NCBI GenBank assembly: GCA_025917655.1
Contig: CP084613.1
Coordinates: forward strand, 3,102,001 to 3,166,000
Direction: 5' to 3'
Length of the DNA stretch: 64,000 nt
Origin: Chlorella sorokiniana
Taxonomy: Eukaryota > Chlorophyta > Trebouxiophyceae > Chlorellales > Chlorellaceae
The notes under the pieces are model-generated. The model was not told the DNA's origin and ran no database searches. It saw only the letters and a list, made by a program, of their open reading frames with translations. The translations under genes and the position numbers were made by a program. Within the stretch, counting starts at the first letter, position 1; each line of letters opens with the position of its first letter. Positions 46,801 through 56,268 of the stretch are shown one piece after another.

Positions 46801-48809
46801 GCGCAGGAAGGAGGAGGCGGCGGCGCGGCAGAGGTAGGCGCCTGGCGGAGCTGGAGAGCTGGGCAGTGCATTGCGCCTGCTCAGTCGGCCGGGGTGCAAT
46901 GCCCCCTCGGGAGGGATGCTCGGTGCGGTGGGGGTGCAGCCCAGCGGCGCGCGTGCCTGCGCCTGTGCAGGTACGAGGAGGATCAGGCGGTGCTGCGCAC
47001 GCTGCGCATGGCGCTGCGCGACCTCACGCTGCAGCTGCTGGGCAGCCGCCGCTGGGAGCTGTTCTGGGAGCCGGAGCCCGCCGACAGCGACTGGTGGGAC
47101 AAGGTGGGCGGCGGCGGCAGCGGCGGCGGCAGCCCAGGGCGGAGCGCCGGCGGCCTGTGTGCATGCACCCTGCTCTGCCCTGCCCTGCCTTCCGCGGGCT
47201 GTCGCTGCGCTGTCAGCCGTGTGCCAGTCTCTTCGGAGCGTAACCTGCCTGCTCTTTGCCAACCCCCCCCCCCCCCCCACACACGCGCACACAGGTGAGC
47301 GAGCCCGCTGACCTGGCCACCATCCTGTCCCGCGTGGACGCCCGCCGCTACGCCACGCACCACCAGTACCTCGCGGATGTGGGCCGCATTGTGCAGGTGG
47401 GCGTGGGTTTGGGGGAAAGAGGTTCCAACTGGCGCGCCTGCTGCACCCGCTCAGCGCTGCCCCTCGCTATCCTGAGCTCAGCGCGTGGCCCCTGCCGCCC
47501 GCCGCCTGCAGTGCGCCCGCGAGTACTGGGGCCCCCAGCCCCCGTCCAGGGCGTGCGCGAGGTCAGCCGCGCGTGCGCTCTGGAGGACGAGGCGCGCGCT
47601 GCGCTGGCACAGGCGCTGCCGCAGCCGCTGCTGGCGAGCCTGGAGGACATGGAGGCGCGGGGGGCCCGCCCGCCGCCCCCTGGTGCGCAGCGCAGGCGCC
47701 AGCTGCGCTGCGATGCGGCGTGGCACACTGCGGAAGAGAGTTCAAGGGTCGGCGCACGAGCGGCGCTTGTGTACGGGCACTGCGTTTTTGTGGATCCAAC
47801 CCCAAGCCCCCATGCTTGCTCGCCTTGCTGCAGGCATGCTGGCGGTTGCGGATGCTGTCCCCGCCGATGGACCCACCCCCGGGCCTCCCTTGCTGCTACG
47901 CCGCGCAGCCCTGCCCAGCAGCCGCCCGCACAGCGATGACGTGGCGGTGCGGCGGGCCACACGCCAAGCGGCCTCCAGCCCTGCCAGCCACAACCTGCTG
48001 CACACCGATCCTGAGGCTGTGCGCAGGCACATCATGGCGCAGCGCAAGCTGGAGCAGCAGCGGCAGCAGCAGCAGCAGCGGCAGCAGGACGATGCAGCAG
48101 GGCCGGTGGCGGCCCGCCTTGCAAGCATAGACGCCAGCAGTCTGCACGCGGCGGCGGCAGACGAGCCAGCCCCGCAGCAGCAGCAGGAGCAAGAGGCGCA
48201 CGAGCAGCGGGCGGAGGGCAGGGAGGAGGAGCCTGGCAGCGAGCCTGCGCCTGCTGGCTCTGCGGGGCGGGGGTGCTGGCGGAGAGCACCAAGGAAAACC
48301 TGCCAGAGCCTGCGGCGGCGGCGGCGGCTGTGGCGACGGCGGTCACCCCAGCTGCCGAGGGCATCACGCTGTCGGGTGCAAGCGCCAAGGCCGCCGGCAA
48401 GGGCACCCTCACCGCCCTGGCCGAGCAGCACGCTGGCAGCCGGCTGCGCCGCGAGGGCAGCACAGGCCAGGCGGTGACGCCCGCTGGCGCGGACCCGCAC
48501 CAGCAGGCAACGGAGCCGCCCGCCGCCACTGCTGGCCCGGAGCCGGCACTGAGGCCCAACCAGGCGTGCACAGTTGACATGGAGGGGGCGGCGGCAGAGC
48601 CCGGCGCATCCGCCGCTGACGAGGCGAGAGCGGAGCGGCTGCAGGGCGAGCTGGCGCGGCTGACAGAGGGGCTGGCGCTGGAGGCCCTTGAAGCGCTGCA
48701 CGCTGTGCTCAGCAGGCTGGCAGCAGAGCGGCGCCTGGAGGCGGATCGGGACGAGGTTGTGGCGGCGGCGATAGTGAGTGCGCAGCAGTGGCGTGCTGTG
48801 CGGCAGTAG
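42268..48809 (+). CDS. ATAD2/YTA7-like AAA ATPase with bromodomain
   Basis: ATAD2/YTA7 proteins are chromatin-bound AAA ATPases that act on histones H3-H4. The start at 42268 ([20 protein letters not shown]) opens an acidic N-terminus with Glu runs. The first AAA domain has [28 protein letters not shown], Walker [17 protein letters not shown] split by an intron, [15 protein letters not shown], Walker [14 protein letters not shown], sensor [14 protein letters not shown] and [15 protein letters not shown]. The second AAA-like domain is degenerate: [12 protein letters not shown] has no GKT and AILFLPHVQ lacks Walker B acids, as in the family. A bromodomain-like region follows ([38 protein letters not shown]). 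The C-terminus is Gln/Ala/Glu-rich to a stop at 48809. Frame changes occur near 43745 and at 48269-48273. At least 15 exons. Confidence 0.88.
42645..42686. repeat. (AC)21 microsatellite in intron 2 of the ATAD2-like gene
   Basis: Forty-two bases of uninterrupted AC dinucleotide lie just upstream of the third coding exon, between donor GTGCGG (about 42538) and acceptor CCGCAG (about 42721). Confidence 0.97.
44754..44789 (+). repeat. Poly-C tract before an ATAD2 exon
   Basis: Three runs of C separated by single T or TTCTT steps form a 36-base pyrimidine tract next to the acceptor of the exon encoding [16 protein letters not shown]. It probably serves as the splice polypyrimidine tract. Confidence 0.8.
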
Positions 48810-49114
48810 GTGGCAGCTTGGCGTTCCCCGCAGAGGCCGCCCCAGACCAGCTGGCTCGCCCTTGCCTGGCACTGGTCTATGCTAGCCGCTCCTGTTGATG
48901 CAATTGTGTTGCTGAAATTGTGTTGATAATGTGCAGCGTGCTCGTCAATGCTTGCTCTTCCTGATATGAAATGCAAACACACCCTGCAGATTTATGCCTC
49001 TTGCCCAGCTCAATCACACACCAGCCACATGCTCGTGGCAACGAAAGCTTTGCAAGGCAACAATGGCACAGCACGCACGCTGGCCCGCACTAGGTTTGTA
49101 GGGTGCCGGCAGCC
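48810..49114. other. Convergent 3' region between ATAD2-like and KIF6 genes
   Basis: About 305 bp of AT-richer sequence lies between two stop codons facing each other. It probably holds 3' UTRs. No gene was recognised. Confidence 0.45.
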
Positions 49115-52100
49115 TCAGTGCAGGTCGCGCAGCAAGGCGTGGCGCGCCTGGTAGAAGCGCACAATGTCGGCGTCCGCCTCAGGGTTACCTGTCAGCAGGG
49201 GCGGGCCGCTGCAAGCACTGCTGGATCCACCCCGTCAAAAGGGTCGGCGGACGGCATGCCCGCCTCGCTCTGCTGCTGGTTCTGCTCGTGCTGCGCCGCG
49301 TGCCACTCCTGCGTCCGCGGCGGGCCGCTGCGCCGGCGGGCATCTTGCTGCTGCACCTCCTGCCGCCGCTGCGGATTGTGAGCGCGGGCGTCGCACCTGG
49401 GCTGGAGTCAGTCCCCCTGGCTGGGCTTTCTGCTGGCCGAAGTTGAAGGAGGGCGCAGTTTTCCATGAACTGAACGACGGGAGGGCTGCTGTTGAGGACG
49501 CAGCTACCTCCTGTTGGAGCGCAGCTGAGGAGCTCATGGCTGGGATCAGCCAGTCGTGCTGCTCTTGCCGCCCCTCGTGCACGTTGCCTGCTTTCGCCAC
49601 GCTTGTCTGCCCCATCTGCTCAGGTTTCTGTGCAACATGCTGCTGCTGCGCCATGCCAGAGCCGCAGCCGCTGCCCGCGCTGCGCTGCATGGCTGCAAAC
49701 CAGGCCTGGAAGTCTCGCTGCAGGCGGCCGCGCGCTCGCTCCAGCGATGCCTGCAGCCCATCCACCTCCACCTTCACATCCCGCAGCTCGCTGTACGCCT
49801 GGCGGTACGCACCCTTCTCCTGCCACCAACATTGGCAGAGGAGGGGAGGAGGGCAGAGGGGGTGAGCATGCTGGTGCGTGCTGCTGTGAGCCCTGCTGGG
49901 CGCATGCAGGAGTGAGGATTGCTGCATTCCCTCAGCAGCCTCCACCTGAGGGAAACCCTGTTCTGCTGGGCTTCCCTTCCAGAACGCAGCAACCCAAGCA
50001 CGCTATCCCTCCCCAGCATGCCTGCTCAATGGTTGCTTTAGCCTCCCGCTCCTCCGCATCCAGCCGCGCTGCCTCCCCTGCATCCTCGCCGCTGCCGCCC
50101 TGCTGCTGGCGCAGAAGCGCCGCCATGGAGCGCGCCAGGCGCCGCTGCTGCAGCGACGCCTTCAGCACGCCTATGCGCTGCTTGGAGGCTGCCACGCGGG
50201 CGCCCAGCTGGCGAGCCTCGCCGTACCGCCCCCGCAGCAGGGCCTTGTGTTCGGTGACCGCATCGTGGACTGGGCTGGTGGCGCAGAAATACTCAAACTG
50301 CAGGGGGAGGGAGGGGAGAGGAGGGTGCAAGATGCAAGCATTGCTTCATCCCGGACATTAGCAGGGCTCTTGGAGGCTCATGTGTGAAGGTGAGCATCAG
50401 GCGGTACATCCCCCATACGCCTGCACGCACCGCTTTCTGCTGGTCCATCAGGAGTGCATCGGTGTAGCCAGCAGCAGGCAATGCGCCGGCTGCCTGAGCT
50501 TGCACTGAGGTGGGACCACTGGCGGGCCGAGGCGGCATGGCTTGGCTTGAAGCAGGCTGTGGGTGGAGGGAGCGGCTGCTGCTGCTGCTGCTGCCGCTGC
50601 TGCCGGGCGGGCCTGACCAGCTGGCATCAAACTGCCTGAAGCATCTGTTGCCGCTGCTGCTGGATCTGACAATCTGCCGAACGCCAGGCCCTGCTTACGC
50701 AGCAGCCCTGCCAGCACTGCAATCTGCTGCTCCTGCTCCTGCACCAGCACACGCAGGCGCCGTGCCTCCTGCCCTTCCCCTCCCCTGCCGCTGCCTGCCT
50801 GCTGCAGCTGCCCTGATGCGGCATGCGCTCCGCTGCCTGTGAGCAGGCCCTTGAGCATGCCGAATGCGGCGTGGATAAAGAACATGCTGGGCTGGACGCT
50901 GAGCCGGGCATCGGGGAGGGGTCCTCCAGCCATTCCTGCACCTGCCGTCGCAGCCGCGCCTCCTCTCCTTCACTCAGCTCAAGGCGCTCCTCAGCCCCAT
51001 CGCACGGCGGGGCCGCCGCCGCCCGCCCGCATCGTCGGCAGTGTCACCGGACGCAGCGGCGCCTGAGCGCAGCAGCGCCAGCTCCTGCCGCAGCAGCGCG
51101 TTGTCCTGCTTGAGCCTCCTCACCACCAGCTCCAGGTCCAGCTCCTCGTTCACCTCCACCCTGCCAGGCCACAGCGCACACAGCGTGTCGCCGTCCGTTT
51201 ACGGCGCAGAGGCCGGCCCCGCCCCCCCCGCCAGAGGCGACCCGCTGTGTGGTACGGCGGGCGGGGCTGTTGGCAGGCCGCCCTGGCCCTGCCTTGCCCC
51301 CACCTGTTTGTGATGCAGGCCACGCGCTGTGCAAAGCGACAGGTGCAGATGCTTTCCTCTGCGTGCCGCGCCTCGGGGCCACCGCCGCCACCATGACGGT
51401 GCGGCAGTTGCCCCCAGCGAGTCGCGCAGGGCCAGCGTGAGCATGGAGTTGCGGTAGGGCACATGCGGGCGCCCCTCTTGCAGGGACACAATGACCTGCG
51501 GGGCCATGCGAGGCTGCGCCCGGTCACGCACGAAGGCACAGCAGCAGTGTACAAGCGCACAGAGCGACACAGCCGCACGGCACAGCTGGGCGAGAGGCTT
51601 GATGGGATGCGGGGTTGCTGCGGCGTGGCCTCCTCCCCCTGCCCCTCTCTCTGTGTTCTGTGCGATCCTTGGGCGCCCCTGGTCATCCACCCGCCCAACC
51701 GCCCACCTGCTCCAGGAAGTGCAGGCCCAAGTTGATGTGCCTGGCCTCCCTGAGCTGCGTCGCCGCGCTCAGCCCAGTCTTGCCCGCCCGCTCGCTGCCC
51801 GCCAGGTCCACAAAGTGGAGCTTGGAGCGGGCACGCGCTGGTCGCCGTGCCGCCGCGCCTCGATGTGCAGGGTGAAGATGCAGTGGGAGCGAGAGGAGGC
51901 CTGGTTGAGGGGCGTCTCCGCCACCACGCGGTTGGTGTCCCCGAGGAACAACTGCAAACCGTAGGAGGAAGAGGGGTGTGCACAGCGCGTCCGTGTGGGT
52001 GCTGCAGCATGATTTTGCAAACTGCACTGTCATGACGGAGAGTGGCATGCAGGTTGGGAGGTGGTGGGCGTGTGGTTCGTGCGGCGCAGCCAGTGGTGGC

Positions 52101-52977
52101 GATGAGCAGCTGCCGTCGCACCGTGTTGAGCGCCTGCTCCTCTGTGTCGCAGCGATGGAGGGAGAGGTTGCGCAGGTGCAGCCGCGCGTCGTCGTCCTCC
52201 AGGATGTGAACCTGCAGCGGAGCATTAGGACACAGAATGGTCCCTGCTTGCGCATGTGTAGCGATGCAGCGACCACGCCGGGTAGCCCACCCCAGGCGCT
52301 GCCACTGCTCATCTTCATGCCTGCAGGTGCCGGGAGTCTCACCCTGGGTAAGTCCTCCAGCGCCTGCACCTCCCTGCCAGGCTGCAGCAGGTCGTACCCG
52401 GCCTCGCAGTAAATCTCAAGGTAGGAGGTGTGCAGGGAGTAGGCGCAGTCGGAGCGCTTGGCGGCCTCCGCAAACAGGGCCGACAGCGCCCGCGGGATGA
52501 GCCCGCGGTCGGCATAGCGCTCAGTGCCGCCGCTGATGGTGAACGTCTTGCCGGATCCGGTCTGCCCATAGGCAAAGACGCAGCCGTTGTAGCCGTCGAG
52601 AGCAGAGCGCAGCACCGGCAGCGCCACGCGCTCGAAAACCTCGGCCTGGCTGGTGTTAGGAGGCAGGAGTCCATCAAACTGAAACCGGTAGCTTTCGCGG
52701 GAGTTGTTGACGAGCCTGCAGGTGTTCAGCAAGGCCAGTCGTACATACCAGAAGGCTGACAGCAGGTCGCGCGGCGGGCAGGAGCGCTTGTCCTGCTGCA
52801 CCCTCACCCCTGGCTCGAGTCTTTCGGGACGTTAAACTCCACCGATCCATCTTCAGAGTTGGTGGCTACTCTGCCGGTGTTGCCTGGCACAGGACGCAAG
52901 CGCAAGAAGACTGCGATTCGTTGCTCGCCGCCCTGGGCGTCCTGAACGTCTGTAGAAGCCCCTGCGTCCGACTCCAT
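49115..52977 (-). CDS. KIF6: Kinesin-9 family motor, KIF6-like
   Basis: Kinesin-9 motors (KIF6, KIF9/KLP1) work in cilia and flagella. The start at 52977 gives MESDAGASTDVQDAQGG, then IAVFLRLRPVPGN. The exon joint DSSQG|LVNNSRESYRFQFDG is in frame. Motor motifs are the P-loop AYGQTGSGKTFTISGGTERY, DRGLIPRALSALF, YLEIYCEAGYDLLQP, LFLGDTNRVVAETPLNQASS with switch I SSRSHCIFTLHI, switch II FVDLAGSERAGKTG, and VPYRNSMLTLALRDSLGGNC. SICTCRFAQRVA closes the motor. The tail matches KIF6: HKALLRGRYGEARQLGARVA, AYSELRDVKVEVDGLQASLE, RLQRDFQAWF and the last exon PEADADIVRFYQARHALLRD before the stop at 49115. GERY/DRGLIPR, GDTNR and the tail favour KIF6 over KIF9. Some exons change frame at C/G runs. 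It is divergent from LC1. Confidence 0.92.
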
Positions 52978-53177
52978 GCCTCAAACTATCGAGGGACAAG
53001 CAACAAGGCCCCTTCCCAGCAAGAGCCTGCCTTGTCCTGCCTTGAGTACCGGCCCTGCCCTGAAAGTTGCCTTTTCTAGCCGAGGGACAAAAGAATTCCT
53101 CGCGACACGTCTTCGGCAATAGTTCAGACTAGCGTCAACGCCCCCACGAAACCCTACGGTCAACCTCATCGGGAGCC
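52978..53177. promoter_or_regulatory. Bidirectional promoter of KIF6 and axonemal LC1
   Basis: Only 200 bp separate the two start codons. The 10-mer CGAGGGACAA occurs twice in the same orientation, at 52990-52999 and 53081-53090. No TATA box is evident. The region must serve both ciliary genes. Confidence 0.6.
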
Positions 53178-53985
53178 ATGGCAGCCAAGGCCTCCCCCTG
53201 CAAGCAGGCGCTAGCACGCTGGCTGGCCGGTCCAGGTGGTGGAGTGTCGGCAGCCGAAGCAGAAAGGGTAGAGCTAATTGGCTTGTGTCCGCCCCTCGAG
53301 AAGATGGATTCCAGCCTGAAGTCGCTGAAAGCCTGCCGCCACCTTGCTTTGTCCACCAACAATCTGGACAAGATTGGCAACCTGACCGGCCTGGAGAACC
53401 TTCAGATACTGTCATTGGGCCGTAATTGCCTCAAGAAACTGGAGAACTTGGATGGGGTGGCGGGCACGCTGCAGGAGCTGTGGGTCAGCTACAACCAGGT
53501 TGACCGCCTGGTGAGCAGCTCGTCAATACACAGACTCGTCCTTGGCGTCAGCCTGCTTCACTGCTTACCCTCATCTTCAAGCCGCATATGATGGCTTGCG
53601 CCTCATTTGGCCATGCAGGCAGGCATAGAGAAGTGCAGCAGGCTGCGCGTCCTGTACGCCAGCAACAACCGCATCAAGGACTGGGGCGAGGTGGACCGCC
53701 TGTCCGCGCTGGCAGAGCTGGAGGAGCTGCTGCTGGTGGGCAACCCACTGTACAACGAATGGAAGGAGAATGGAGCGTTGCCACAGTACAGAATAGAGGT
53801 TCGACTGGGAAGGGCGATGCAGGCAGTGCCTCTTCCCGACCCCACCAGGCCAGACAACCAACTGTCACCGCATGCCTGCTGCGGCAACCCCTCACCCCCT
53901 GAAGGTGCTCAAACGTGTGCCAACCTTGAAGAAGCTGGATGGTGTGCCAGTGGATGTTGAGGAGCGGGAAGCGGCTAAAAAGTAA
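53178..53985 (+). CDS. DNAL1: Axonemal outer-arm dynein light chain 1 (LC1/DNAL1)
   Basis: LC1 is a leucine-rich-repeat protein that binds the motor domain of the outer-arm gamma dynein heavy chain and the axonemal microtubule. Three exons (53178-53510, 53619-53798, 53905-53985) join in frame to 197 residues, almost the length of Chlamydomonas LC1. The start MAAKASPCKQALARW matches the family. LRR signatures are PPLEKMDSSLKSLKACRHLA, LSTNNLDKIGNLTGLENLQI, LSLGRNCLKKLENLDGV, LQELWVSYNQVDRL, LRVLYASNNRIKDWGE and LEELLLVGNPLYNEW. The C-terminal LKRVPTLKKLDGVPVDVEER is diagnostic. There are no internal frame breaks, and the codons look maintained. An axonemal gene implies that motile cilia, or selection for the axonemal set, exist in some life stage (inference). 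Confidence 0.96.
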
Positions 53986-54294
53986 CTCAGCTGCCCGCCA
54001 ACGATGCACCTGCCAGTGCTTCCTGCTTGAGTTTGCCAACGCTCTGGAGTATGTTACCGCAGAGGCAACAGCGTTTGCCTACCCACACGGATGGCGTGAA
54101 AGCAACAGAATGCAGCAAAGCAGCGGGCTGTGATAGCAGGGGATGTTGTGGGAAGGGAACGGAGGACAGATGGTCAAGAGGGTCAAGGAGCGGCAAACAA
54201 ACGGGAAAGAGGGAGGGAAAGGGCACATCATCCGAGCTGCGTGCAGCGCAGTGGAGGTGTGAACTGACGCTCGATGCGCGCACGCGGAGCCCCT
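53986..54294. other. Convergent 3' region between LC1 and SmB
   Basis: About 309 bp between two stops facing each other. Mixed composition with purine-rich stretches near 54150-54230. Nothing further was recognised. Confidence 0.4.
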
Positions 54295-55530
54295 TCACTG
54301 ACCAGGAGGCGGGCGATACCCGGGCGGCGGGCCACCAGGCGGCGGCATACCAGGCCTGCAGAATGGAGCATCCAAACGGTTCGTCAGTTCAAAAGCATGG
54401 CATGCGAACGACAGCAGTCAGCTGCATTGCCACAGGCCCGCAGGCAGGCAGGCAGCCAGACAGGCGGCACCCACCTGAAGCCCGGAGGCGGCATACCGGG
54501 CGGCGGCATGCCCGGCCGGAAGCCCGGAGGCGGCATGCCAGGCGGCGGCATGCCCGGCCGGAAGCCTGGGGGCGGCATGCCCGGGAGGCATGCCCGGCGG
54601 GCCACCCATGGGCGGCGGCCGCATCATGGGGGCGCCTGCATGGTGGGGCGCGGCATCATGACGCCCGGGGCAGGCGCGCCCACGCCGGGCGGGGCCCGCC
54701 AGGCCCACAGGAGCGGCTCCAGGGGCAGCCACGGGCATGCCGCGGCCTGCTGCACGCCCCATGCCAGGGCCCGCGGGTGCGGCTGCGCCTTTGGCCAGCC
54801 GGCTCTCGTCCGCGGGTGGGGGCCCTCTATTGTCAGGTCCACCACCTCGTCGCCCCGCAGAATCACCAGGCCCAGCACGCGCCGCTGCTCGCGCTGCAGC
54901 ATCCGGGGTGGCGGGCAAGCTGAGCTGGGGCAACAGCAGAATCGAAGCCACCTACAAGACCGGGCCGGAACAGCAGGGAGGCACAGCGGGGGTGCGCACC
55001 TCATCCTCCGGGATGCCCTTCTTTGGCGGCAGCTTGCGGAACTCCTCTGCATCGCCCAGCACCAGGTTCATGTGCCTATCAAATGCCATGAACCTGCGGA
55101 AGAGGAGGGTGGCCGCATTGCTTACGAAGAGGCGGTCGAAAGCTTCCAGGCGGGAGCTGACAGCAGAAGTCCAACCAGCAGCTGCCCGGCCCTACTGCGC
55201 GTCCTTCCACAAGAAGATGCTCGATGTGACTCATGGCAAGCTCGGAATTCACTCAAGCGACAACTACACTGCACCATCACCCCTTGCACGGATGCCCGCA
55301 CCTGCCCACGATTTGCCTACTGTCCGTCAAAGTGACCCGCATGCCTGCACGGAGCATCAGCAGCAAGGGAGGGCCAACCATCAGCGCCCTGCAGACCCCT
55401 CAATCACAACTGTGCCTTCTGGGTCCCTGCAGGCGCGCATCATGACTATTGACTGCCGTTTGAGGTCTTAAGACGGCAGCATCTCACGGTAATTGATAAA
55501 CTGCAACAATTTGCCCGTTTTAGACGTCAT
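54295..55530 (-). CDS. SNRPB: Small nuclear ribonucleoprotein SmB/B'
   Basis: SmB is one of the seven Sm-ring proteins of the spliceosomal U1, U2, U4 and U5 snRNPs. Exon 1 (55488-55530) encodes MTSKTGKLLQFINY; exon 2 (55302-55344) encodes RMRVTLTDSRQIVG; exon 3 (55000-55093) encodes RFMAFDRHMNLVLGDAEEFR and KLPPKKGIPEDE. The next exon has REQRRVLGLVILRGDEVVDL and TIEGP, completing the Sm1 and Sm2 motifs. The tail is the family's Pro/Gly/Met-rich region with repeated MPPPGFRPG, and a last exon encodes PGMPPPGGPPPGYRPPPGQ before the stop at 54295. One extra C at the run 54818-54822 restores EGPPPADESRLAKG, and two further frame changes fall in the repetitive tail. Exon phases agree throughout the Sm domain. 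Confidence 0.94.
54481..54600 (-). repeat. Tandem 42-bp repeat coding for the SmB tail
   Basis: Two near-identical 42-bp units (54481-54522 and 54523-54564) and a partial third encode the MPPPGFRPGMPPPG-type tail of SmB. Confidence 0.9.
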
Positions 55531-56268
55531 CGTGGGTCCTCCGTGCGTCTCCTCCCAATACTAAACAAAGGGACACCCAAAGAGGGTGATAGGCAAAGGA
55601 CCAACAGCCCCCGGCGACGCATCACGAGCCTCCCAAGAGCGTACTGCCTGTGTGTACACTCAGCACCGCTTGTGAGTGCCCGGCGGGCGATAGAAGCAGC
55701 GGATCTTAATACGAGCAATCTACGGCGCCCAGAAACTTCGTTTGCGCAGGAGGGCGCAAAAGTAGCATACAGCGCCACTGACTTCGACAGTGGCGGCAGG
55801 CATCCAGCAGACAGCCCCCAAGGGGACAAAATGCAGGTCAATCAATAGTTCAAGTTATGTTCTTTCATAATACAAGCATGAAGTCATCCCTCAACGTGGA
55901 AGGCCCTTGTTGCATCGCTTGTTTAACGTTGACCCTGTGTGGAGAAGGCTAGACGTGTGCCGGCCATTCAATACCTGAGTAGCAAGGTTCTCCTCATATG
56001 AGGGCGTGAGAAGCAGAACATGTCATGTGAATGCCCAGGCTTTCATGAAGCAAGAGAATGTGCTGCGTCATCCTGCAAGGCCAGCGCCGCGGCGAGTGAC
56101 GTGGCGGCACGCTGCTGCGTCATGCCCCAGCATGTGTCGGCGTTTCCGCTCCATGCATTCCCGTATTCCTATTGTTCGCTTCCAAGTGACACTATCCACT
56201 ATATATCGTTTTGTGGAGACAAGGCCCGCCACGGAACCAGAAGAGTCGCCAGTCCTCACAAGCAACTG
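55531..56268. other. Divergent upstream region of SmB and DGAT2 with two hairpins
   Basis: About 740 bp, clearly lower in GC than the genes. ORFs on both strands show no family resemblance. Two perfect inverted repeats lie within 55 bp: arms TTTGCGC and GCGCAAA at 55741-55760 (loop AGGAGG), and arms CGCCACTG and CAGTGGCG at 55773-55795 (loop ACTTCGA). An AT-rich stretch (ATCCACTATATATCG) lies about 65 bp upstream of the DGAT2 start. Confidence 0.5.

Noticed and set aside
55737-55760. TTTGCGCA, similar to the start of U4 snRNA
   Set aside because: The following bases do not match U4 stem I, the Sm site or the U6-pairing region, so it is only a short coincidence.
55527-55841. Minus-strand frame of 104 codons upstream of SmB
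   Set aside because: It covers the hairpins and the SmB leader, begins beyond any gene and has no similarity to known proteins.
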